Assembly: GCA_018457135.1 (NCBI GenBank)
Contig: JAGGDU010000179.1
Span: forward strand, 40,155 to 104,154
Direction of reading: 5' to 3'
Origin: Trichodesmium erythraeum GBRTRLIN201
GTDB taxonomy: Bacteria > Cyanobacteriota > Cyanobacteriia > Cyanobacteriales > Microcoleaceae
DNA: 64,000 nt
Both the position numbers and the translations under genes were made by a program. Shown piece after piece: positions 57,357 to 64,000 of this stretch; the first letter of the stretch is position 1; every line of letters begins with the position of its first letter. The notes under the pieces are model-generated. The model saw only the letters and a list, made by a program, of their open reading frames with translations. It did not search any database and was not told the origin of the DNA.

Positions 57357-59246
57357 ATGAATAACCCTATATATCCTGGTCTAATACTCACTGACCGCTA
57401 TAAAATTATCAAACAATTAGGACATGGTGGTTTTGGACGTACTTACCTCGCAGAAGATAACCACCGTTTCCAGGAACTCTGTGTACTTAAAGAATTTGCC
57501 CCCCAAGTTCACGGTAGCTACGCCTTGCAAAAATCCCAGGAACTATTTGAACGGGAGGCAGGTGTACTATACAAGTTACGACATCCCCAAATTCCTGGTT
57601 TCCGAGAAATGTTTCGCTATAAGTTAAATGCAGAAGGATATCTATTTTTAGTACAAGATTATATAAAAGGTAAAACTTATCGTGCTTTGTTAGAAAACCG
57701 GAAACTTCAAGGCAAACTTTTTCAGGAAGCAGAAGTAATAAAGTTTTTGCTGCAACTTTTACCAGTGTTGGAATATATTCATAATTTGGGAGTTATTCAT
57801 CGTGATATTTCTCCAGATAATATAATTCTACAAACTTCTGACAAGTTGCCAGTATTAATTGATTTTGGTGGAGTGAAGGAAATAGCAACAAAGGTCGCTT
57901 CTGAGTATGCTCAACTTGAAAGTGGTATTACAAGGTTAGGTAAATTGGGATATGCTCCAGATGAACAAATGCGACTAGGAGTTATCAATAATGATAGCGA
58001 TCTATATGCTTTGGCAGTAACAGCTTTAGTTTTACTAACTGGAAAGGAACCCTCTTTGTTGACGGATGTTCACAACTTAACTTTTAATTGGCGTATTGAA
58101 ATTAGTATTAGTGAAAACCTGGGAAATGTACTGGATAAAATGTTAGCTTCTAAGCCGAGCGATCGCTTTTCTACTGCTCGTCAAGTTATTACAGCACTGA
58201 AAAATGTCTCATATAGTACTAACTTAGCTACTACTCAAGTGCCACCAAGCGTTGTTTCTACTCCACCTGTTTCTCCCGGTCAACTTTCAAGTGTAACTAC
58301 TATGTCAGTTTCTCAGGTTCCTGTAACTAGTGATGTTGTTCAAAAGTCTTCTATTTGGTCAACAATTTTATTAGTATTAGTGACAATATTTAGTATGGGG
58401 GGAATAGGTTGGATGGCTGGTAAATTTTGGTTAGAATATACTTCTAATCAAAATATAATTGTGGATGAAAAACCAGAAAGGTTGAGCGATCGCCTCCAAC
58501 AATTAGGTATTGATCAATCTTTCTTTTTCTCCTTAGTAGATAAATTTTTCTACAGTCAGTATCCTCAAAAAAAAGGGAAGATCTTAGGTGATCAAACTCA
58601 AGAAGATCAGTTATGGCAGTGGCGCTGGTATTCAATAGCTGATAAGTTGGCAGATAAACTAGAAACTATAGCTCCAGATGCTCGCCGCAGATTAGGTAAT
58701 TATAGCAAAGATGATATTTATCGATGGCGAGCTCAGTTGAGGAGGCTAAGTATTAGTAGTACTGCTTTTAATGATTTGACTGATGCTCGGTTTATTAATT
58801 TATTTCCAGAGCAAACCCGTCGTCGAAATCTTATTGGTTTACCCATAGGTCAAGTTTGGCAAGCGATCGCTACTGATACAATGAAAGACTTGCAAGGGAG
58901 AAAATCTTTAGAAGAAGTTCGTTTTGCAAAAGGTTCATTTCAGAAAGTTGTCAAGGCTACTCTCTCTCCAGGGGAAGGCAAAATTTATCTGGCTTGGTTA
59001 CAAGATGAACAAATTTTGGAAGTCAGATTAGAACCTAATGATCCACAAGTTTTATTATCAATTTATTCTCCCATAAATTCTCGCGGTAAGTCTAGAGAAT
59101 TAATAGAAGATTCTCCAAAAAATAAATGGATAGGCGAAACAAACGGCTCTGGTTATTATCAATTTGTAGTGATTTCAAATTTAGATAAACCTATTGAATA
59201 TTCTTTAGAATTATTTGCTAAAAATAAAGTCAAAGATAGGTATTAA
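57357..59246 (+). CDS. Membrane Ser/Thr protein kinase with extracytoplasmic domain
   Basis: 629 residues. Kinase domain 12-280: glycine loop GHGGFGRTY at 22-30, Lys45 in VLKEFAP, catalytic loop HRDISPDN at 148-155 (Asp150, Asn155), DFG at 169-171. The usual Lys of HRDLKPxN is Ser, a variation common in cyanobacterial kinases of this type. A Pro/Ser/Thr/Val-rich linker (290-330) precedes one membrane helix (STILLVLVTIFSMGGIGWMA, about 336-356). The outer domain ends with a beta-rich pre-peptidase C-terminal-like part: KVVKATLSPGEGKIYLAWLQ and GETNGSGYYQFVVISN. It is likely a sensor kinase with an external ligand domain. No ribosome binding site seen; the MITE-like copy D lies close upstream. 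Confidence 0.93.
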   Translation: MNNPIYPGLILTDRYKIIKQLGHGGFGRTYLAEDNHRFQELCVLKEFAPQVHGSYALQKSQELFEREAGVLYKLRHPQIPGFREMFRYKLNAEGYLFLVQDYIKGKTYRALLENRKLQGKLFQEAEVIKFLLQLLPVLEYIHNLGVIHRDISPDNIILQTSDKLPVLIDFGGVKEIATKVASEYAQLESGITRLGKLGYAPDEQMRLGVINNDSDLYALAVTALVLLTGKEPSLLTDVHNLTFNWRIEISISENLGNVLDKMLASKPSDRFSTARQVITALKNVSYSTNLATTQVPPSVVSTPPVSPGQLSSVTTMSVSQVPVTSDVVQKSSIWSTILLVLVTIFSMGGIGWMAGKFWLEYTSNQNIIVDEKPERLSDRLQQLGIDQSFFFSLVDKFFYSQYPQKKGKILGDQTQEDQLWQWRWYSIADKLADKLETIAPDARRRLGNYSKDDIYRWRAQLRRLSISSTAFNDLTDARFINLFPEQTRRRNLIGLPIGQVWQAIATDTMKDLQGRKSLEEVRFAKGSFQKVVKATLSPGEGKIYLAWLQDEQILEVRLEPNDPQVLLSIYSPINSRGKSRELIEDSPKNKWIGETNGSGYYQFVVISNLDKPIEYSLELFAKNKVKDRY

Positions 59247-59512
59247 ATTCTCTGAATATTTGAAACTGTGGACCTTAATACTTACTAAGAAAAAAATGAT
59301 ATTTTAGTTATAACTATCTTGACACTCAAAGAAAAACTATGAGGAAATATAGGTCAATACAGTTCAGTTAATATTTTTTTGCAGTTCTTTGATCTGAAAA
59401 GCTAATAATCATGATTCCATGCCATAATAGTTTTAGTCTGACTACCAAGCTTATTGCAATATAAATAAGCTTTAAGGTATTTAAATATTTTTATAATTCA
59501 ACTAGGAGGTTT

Positions 59513-59782
59513 ATGCTAAAGTATATAGTTATTGCTCTAATAACTCTAGAATTAATCTTACTAACTGGATTTTTTAAATCCCCAGCTCATGGCACAATGA
59601 GAGAATCAGAATTTTTTATTTGGGATTATGCCTCTTTGAGTAATTATCAGGTTGTTTGTAAAAAGTTGATATTTCATCCTACAAATCGTAGGCTACCAGA
59701 ATTATCAAAGATGAAACCTATAAATATTCATTCTCAAGTAGTAAATGATGAATATTGTTCTAATTTAACTAAGCCTGTTTAA
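59513..59782 (+). CDS. Small exported protein (unknown function)
   Basis: 89 residues with a strong AGGAGG ribosome binding site five bases before ATG. A signal-like N-terminus (MLKYIVIALITLELILLTGF, then FKSPAHG) precedes a soluble part with two Cys (YQVVCKKLIFHPTNR, NDEYCSNLTKPV) that could form a disulfide. The signal's GFFKSP is reminiscent of GLFKSP in the serpin-relic anchors (56190), which hints at a shared origin of the export segment only. No family recognised. A hairpin follows at 59829. Confidence 0.75.
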   Translation: MLKYIVIALITLELILLTGFFKSPAHGTMRESEFFIWDYASLSNYQVVCKKLIFHPTNRRLPELSKMKPINIHSQVVNDEYCSNLTKPV

Positions 59783-59828
59783 TATTTTCTGATGATAGTT
59801 AAGGTAAAGATTTAGAAAAAAACTGATC

Positions 59829-59859
59829 AAACCGGGTTTAAATAATTAAAATCCGGTTT
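59829..59859 (+). terminator. Intrinsic terminator-like hairpin
   Basis: AAACCGG (59829-59835) pairs with CCGGTTT (59853-59859), extended by TTT/AAA on the inside. Only ATTCATATTTC follows, so the T run is weak. It lies about 50 bases after the small exported protein gene. Confidence 0.55.
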
Positions 59860-60012
59860 ATTCATATTTCAGAGAATATGCTAAAGTTCGTATTATATAG
59901 CTTTAAGCTATTATTTGAAGTCAAAAATATTGGTTGTTAAGGATTTAATCTGTATTAATTTCTTAACAGTTTTTTTTGTAGTGCTATTAGTGATAATTAA
60001 AGAGGTAAAAAC

Positions 60013-60198
60013 ATGAAATATCGTGTTATGCTCAAATATCGGGATATAATCAGAGATATAATAGTTGAAGCAAACAGTAAAGAAGAGGCAGCTGAACAAG
60101 TGGAAGGTGAGATTAATAAAGGGGAAAAAATTAATAGTATTAAACCAGTCACATCAGAATCTAAATCAGGTTCTTGGTGGGAAATTTGGCTAGATTAA
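60013..60198 (+). CDS. Small cytosolic protein (unknown function)
   Basis: 61 residues from the ATG at 60013, with AAAGAGG nine bases upstream. The sequence is a compact beta-alpha-beta pattern, MKYRVMLKYRDIIRDIIVEA followed by NSKEEAAEQVEGEINKGEKI, ending in GSWWEIWLD. The helix SKEEAAEQVEGE with short strands on both sides gives a plausible small fold. No family recognised. Good ribosome binding site and charge balance argue that it is a real gene, not noise. Confidence 0.7.
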   Translation: MKYRVMLKYRDIIRDIIVEANSKEEAAEQVEGEINKGEKINSIKPVTSESKSGSWWEIWLD

Positions 60199-60456
60199 AA
60201 TCAGCTAATTAGGAAATAGAAAGCAGGAAATAGGAGAAGACATAGTGATTTATTAAATTAAATTCTGAGGTATGATGTTAGTATGGTCGGATATTTAATA
60301 TTTTCCCAAGCTTCATAACTTTAGTAGCATAAATAATAATATCCCTTCATTGAAGACTAATTTTAATCTCTTAAAAAGGTAAATGTTTTTTGCTTTTTCT
60401 TGATATTACTTTCTATTTCTGGCTCCCTTGAAAAATTATTTTATTACTTGAAAATT

Positions 60457-60825
60457 ATGGCTAATTCTAAACGTAATTTATCTGATCATAAAAATTCTAA
60501 AGGCGATCGCCTGGTTTATTCAGAGTTTGGTAATAATGCTAATTCTCCAGCGACAGAAAGAGCACTACCAAATTTACCACCAAATCAACAAAACTTAAGA
60601 GTACAAGTATCTCGCAAAGGTCGTAAAGGAAAAACAGTCACAGTTATTAGTGGTTTCCAGTCAAACCAGGAAACTTTAACAGCTTTACTCAAACAACTTA
60701 AAAATCAATGTGGCGCAGGTGGAACTATTAAAGATAATGAAATTGAAATTCAGGGGGAACATAAACAAAAGTTACTCGAGATTTTAATTAAATTGGGTTA
60801 TAAAGCTAAAATTAGTGGAGGTTAA
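60457..60825 (+). CDS. SUI1/eIF1-like translation factor (YciH family)
   Basis: 122 residues from the ATG at 60457 (MANSKRNLSDHKNSKGDRLV); a frame open 19 codons further upstream adds only a low-quality extension. The C-terminal 75 residues are the SUI1 domain: LRVQVSRKGRKGKTVTVISG, FQSNQETLTALLKQLKNQCG with AGGTIKDNEIEIQGEHKQKL, i.e. the basic RKGKTVT loop and the CG.GGT motif. Bacterial YciH proteins bind the small ribosomal subunit and are thought to act in start-site selection or stress. The N-terminal 45 residues are disordered. A terminator candidate lies 250 bases downstream. Confidence 0.9.
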   Translation: MANSKRNLSDHKNSKGDRLVYSEFGNNANSPATERALPNLPPNQQNLRVQVSRKGRKGKTVTVISGFQSNQETLTALLKQLKNQCGAGGTIKDNEIEIQGEHKQKLLEILIKLGYKAKISGG

Positions 60826-61403
60826 GGTACTTTAGAGATTATAAACTTCAAGATACTTTAAGAATGAAAAATCAGGAAAGTTGAAGAGAGTTTCTGTAGA
60901 TATCTATTAGTAAAGTATGAATTATTCAATAGCAAGTTACCAATAATATTGGTGGAAATAAGCGGAATTTGGATTTTTGCTATGTAAGTTTAAATAAGAA
61001 GTCATTAAATTTATATAGCAGTCTTTATTCTATGAGGTACATTTTGAGTTTTCTAGCTACCTCCTTTTTTAGGGGGATATCAAAAACCCCCTTTTTTCAG
61101 CTATCCTTTATAAGGAACTCCTAGAACCGTTTTTTTTGTAGGAAGATGGGGCTTATGTCTAACTCCTCCCGAAAGAAGAATGGGGAAGAGCTATCTCTTT
61201 TCATATCTGGCATAAAAAAACGTATTTTTAATACATTTACTATTGGGAAATATGTAGAAAAAGTGCAAGTTTATAACTTCTCTCTTTTGTCAAGTTTGAT
61301 ATGAAGAAATATGTTTATAAAGGATGGCTTTTTTAGGAATATTTAAGGGCTTTATAAATAGACAATAAACTGTGGAAATTACTATATTATTGGAGATATA
61401 TAA
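60826..61403. other. Spacer
   Basis: 580 bases with no gene. It holds the strong hairpin at 61071-61097; a GGAGAT box at 61395 belongs to the following gene. Confidence 0.4.
61071..61097 (+). terminator. Intrinsic terminator
   Basis: AGGGGG (61071-61076) pairs with CCCCCT (61087-61092), ten-base loop, then TTTTTT. Good stem and T run, but 246 bases beyond the SUI1 stop; it may end a longer SUI1 transcript or a small RNA. Confidence 0.6.
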
Positions 61404-61592
61404 ATGTTTAAAACAGTTGCTTTAGTTTTACTAGGAACCTCTCTCGGTTTCGGATTTTCTTTGGTAAGTGATGGTAATGGGTTTGCGATTAAAGTCCCAT
61501 CTATAGAAGCGGGAAAATTAGAATGTCATTGGTTATCTGAAGATATCTCTAACAATTCTTATAATAGAGAATTTTTAGAACCAAGGAATTAA
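61404..61592 (+). CDS. Small exported protein (unknown function)
   Basis: 62 residues; TTGGAGAT box ten bases upstream of the ATG. A signal-like N-terminus, MFKTVALVLLGTSLGFGFSL, is followed by a short soluble stretch GFAIKVPSIEAGKLECHWLS with one Cys. No family recognised. Placed alone between two longer spacers. The ribosome binding site and signal sequence are the main support; it could also be a truncated gene. Confidence 0.55.
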   Translation: MFKTVALVLLGTSLGFGFSLVSDGNGFAIKVPSIEAGKLECHWLSEDISNNSYNREFLEPRN

Positions 61593-61763
61593 ATTTTATT
61601 TCAACTACAGTGGATTAATTACAATTAATTAATAACTGATAGAATGCACCACTATTAAAAAATAAAATTTACTATTTCTAACTTCCTACTTTAGTAGGAG
61701 TTACTATTAACTGAAAAAGCTCATAACTGCAATAGTAATAACTTAAAAATCTGATAACTGAGT

Positions 61764-63632
61764 ATGATAACTCAAATTTTACCTATAATAAAAGACTCTG
61801 AACGTTTAGAAAATAGACTCAAAGAGATTCCCCAAACTCCGGGAGTTTATCTCATGCGTGATCGTAGCGATCGCATCCTTTATATTGGTAAATCTAAAAA
61901 ACTTAGAAACCGAGTTCGTTCCTATTTTCGAGATGGAAAAAATCACACTCATCGTATCAGTTTAATGATACAACAAATCGTTGAAATTGAATTTATTGTC
62001 ACAGATACAGAAGCTGAAGCTTTAGCATTAGAAGCTAATCTTGTTAAGCAACATCAACCATATTTTAATGTCTTACTCAAGGATGATAAAAAATATCCCT
62101 ATCTTTGTATAACTTGGTCGGAAGATTATCCGAGAATTTTTATTACTAGAAAACGCAGATTAGGTAAAGCTAAAGACCGTTATTATGGTCCTTATGTGGA
62201 TACTAGATTACTCCGAAATACTCTACATTTAGTTAAACGAATTTTTCCCCTACGTCAAAGACCAAAACCTTTATTTAAGGACCGCTCTTGTCTGAATTAT
62301 GATATTGGTCGTTGCCCTGGAGTTTGTCAGGAGTTAATTACTCCAGAGGAATATCATAAAATTGTGCAAAGAGTGGCAATGATTTTTCAAGGTCGAACTG
62401 GAGAATTAATTGATATTTTAAATACTCAAATGGAAAAAGAAGCGGAAGCGCTAAATTTTGAAAAAGCAGCATTTATTCGTGACCAAATTAGAGGTTTAAA
62501 TTCTTTAAATGCTGATCAAAAAGTTTCTTTACCAGATGATAGAGTTTCTAGAGATGCAATTGCTTTGGCGGGAAATCATCAAATTGCTTGTGTTCAACTA
62601 TTCCAAATTCGGGCAGGAAAATTAGTAGGTAGGTTGGGATTTATTGCTGAAATTCCTGATTTAGGAACTGCAGAAAATCAGGAGTTGGGAGTAATTTTGC
62701 AGCGGGTTTTAGAATCCCATTATCAAATAGTAGAATCTGTAGAAATTCCTACGGAAATTATTGTGCAAAATGAGTTGCCGGAGAGTAATTTTTTGCAAAA
62801 TTGGTTAACAGAAAAGAAGGGTAAAAAAGTAGAAATTTTTGTACCTCAACGCCAGGGGAAAGCTGAATTAATTGAGATGGTAAAAAAGAATGCTGAGTAT
62901 GAGTTATTGCGGTTGGCAAAAATGAGCGATCGCAATAATGAAGCGATGACAGATTTAGCAGAAATCTTAGATTTACCAGAGTTACCTCACCGGATAGAGG
63001 GTTATGATATTTCCCACATTCAAGGTTCGGATGCGGTGGCATCACGGGTAGTGTTTATTGACGGTTTGCCAGCAAAACAACATTATCGACATTATAAAAT
63101 TAAAAACCCAGAAGTGCGTTCCGGTCATTCTGATGATTTTGCCAGTATGGCTGAGGTTATTGGGCGACGGTTTCGTGACTATGAAAAACAAACTACTACA
63201 GACAAACCAGATTTAATTATGATAGATGGTGGGAAAGGGCAACTGTCAGCAGTAGTGGCAGTGATGGAAGAGATGAATATATTAGAAGAAGTGCGGGTGG
63301 TGAGTTTGGCAAAACAACGGGAGGAGATTTTTTTGCCTGGGGAGTCTGAACCTTTAAGAACTGATGCGGAACAACCGGGGGTGCAGTTGTTGCGGAGGCT
63401 GCGGGATGAGGCTCATAGATTTGCTGTGAGTTTTCATCGGGATAGAAGAAGTCAGAGGATGAAGCGATCGCGTTTAGATGAGATTCCTGGTTTAGGGCAA
63501 CATCGACAAAAGTTGTTATTGGGGCATTTTCATTCTGTTGATTATATTAGGATGGCAACGGTGGAACAGTTGGCAGAAGTGTCGGGAGTCGGACCTAAGT
63601 TGGCACAACAGATTTATGATTATTTTCATTAA
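61764..63632 (+). CDS. uvrC: Excinuclease ABC subunit C
   Basis: 622 residues, full length. GIY-YIG nuclease domain at the N-terminus ([20 protein letters not shown], then LRNRVRSYF) makes the 3' cut. A Cys-containing linker ([18 protein letters not shown]) resembles the cluster-binding loop known for some UvrC proteins. The UVR motif ([20 protein letters not shown]) binds UvrB. The RNase H-like endonuclease domain ([35 protein letters not shown]) makes the 5' cut. The tandem helix-hairpin-helix [19 protein letters not shown] and [18 protein letters not shown] closes the protein. Nucleotide excision repair of bulky lesions. Intact; single gene. Confidence 0.96.
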
Positions 63633-63907
63633 AATAGGGAGTAGGAAACTCAAATTTTCAGGGTTTACAGAAAGGCGTCAAATGTAGTGTAAAAGTCTCA
63701 AATAATTACCTTAAACACTATATATAGGAGCACTGCGTAAGTCCTGATTTTGTTTAGGTGATTATTGTGAATAACTATGAAGAAATTAACAATAGGGACT
63801 GACAATAGCTGGTTTAAGAACTTAAGCTTTGGAGCCGTTAAAATATGTCAACCTTAATCAAAATAAATTTCTTAATATAGTAAAAATTAGTTTTAGGAGT
63901 AAACTCA
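63633..63907. other. Spacer with an element end
   Basis: Contains GCGTAAGTCCTGA (63735), a single copy of the AGGACTTACGC end found on the palindromic elements. No partner end within 150 bases, so it is a solo end or a decayed element. Confidence 0.4.
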
Positions 63908-63967
63908 ATGAGTGACAAAAACTTTTATACTATAGAAGCCATTTTGGATCTTTCTGAAAGACTATAA
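63908..63967 (+). pseudogene. Possible truncated gene start
   Basis: TTTTAGGAGTAAACTCAATG is a well-formed leader with a ribosome binding site and ATG at 63908, but the frame ends after 19 codons (MSDKNFYTIEAILDLSERL). The text reads like a normal protein N-terminus that meets a premature stop; the following bases reach the window end too soon to decide. Not assigned to a family. Confidence 0.35.
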
Positions 63968-64000
63968 TGGATAGAAAATGCCATATTCTAGTAGCTTGAC

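Overview
The window looks like a piece of a filamentous marine cyanobacterium, most like Trichodesmium. It is AT-rich with long gene-poor spacers. The cyanobacterial HIP1 octamer GCGATCGC recurs (for example 18078-18085). It carries an uptake hydrogenase hupS/hupL pair of cyanobacterial type, a Tat-exported FutA/IdiA-like iron-binding protein and minC/minD. The assignment comes from gene content and sequence style; no database search was possible.

Layout. 0-1.5 kb: minC and the start of minD (minus). 1.5-4.1 kb: a gene graveyard with an IS630-type transposase relic, a decayed RTX-type calcium-binding gene and two small palindromic elements. 4.1-6.6 kb: clpC. 6.6-9.7 kb: a second graveyard with IS5-type and IS1-type transposase relics, an NTPase fragment and a subtilase relic related to the intact subtilase at 29.6-33.0 kb. 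9.9-14.6 kb: futA, pgk, a universal stress protein and the permuted GTPase ylqF/rbgA. 15.6-19.7 kb: two paralogous secreted fasciclin proteins, a glycosyltransferase-TPR protein and a scrambled decayed copy of the end of that gene. 20-29.4 kb: an MBL-fold protein, then hupS, hupL, hupW and a string of small genes (two small soluble proteins, a helical-repeat protein, two small membrane proteins, a NifU C-terminal-like protein) resembling the accessory genes linked to hup/hyp genes in other nitrogen-fixing cyanobacteria. 29.6-33.0 kb: a large subtilase. 34.5-45.2 kb: metal ABC permease, tRNA-Gln(TTG), several cyanobacterial hypothetical proteins, a peptide-type solute-binding lipoprotein, a CPP1/DnaJ-like protein, PgeF and BirA. 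45.7-47.7 kb: an M23 peptidase with a long extensin-like Tyr/Pro/Ser tract. 48.0-51.4 kb: a two-gene module, a small EACC1-like membrane protein followed 2 nt later by a CHAT-protease/NB-ARC STAND ATPase, with a Uma2 relic at its 3' edge. 51.7-64 kb: a mercuric-reductase-like flavoprotein, an ABA4-like membrane protein, a cluster of decayed serpin genes, a membrane Ser/Thr kinase, SUI1, small proteins and uvrC.

How it fits together. The hup block is the clearest functional unit: HupS and HupL form the uptake hydrogenase that recovers H2 made by nitrogenase, HupW trims the HupL C-terminus, and the NifU-like and small membrane proteins are plausible maturation or assembly partners. The CHAT/STAND plus EACC1-like pair is the best candidate for a conflict (defence or regulated cell death) system. 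The rest is a mix of housekeeping genes and an unusually rich fossil record: decayed transposases, serpins, proteases and MITE-like repeats, many still readable in translation.
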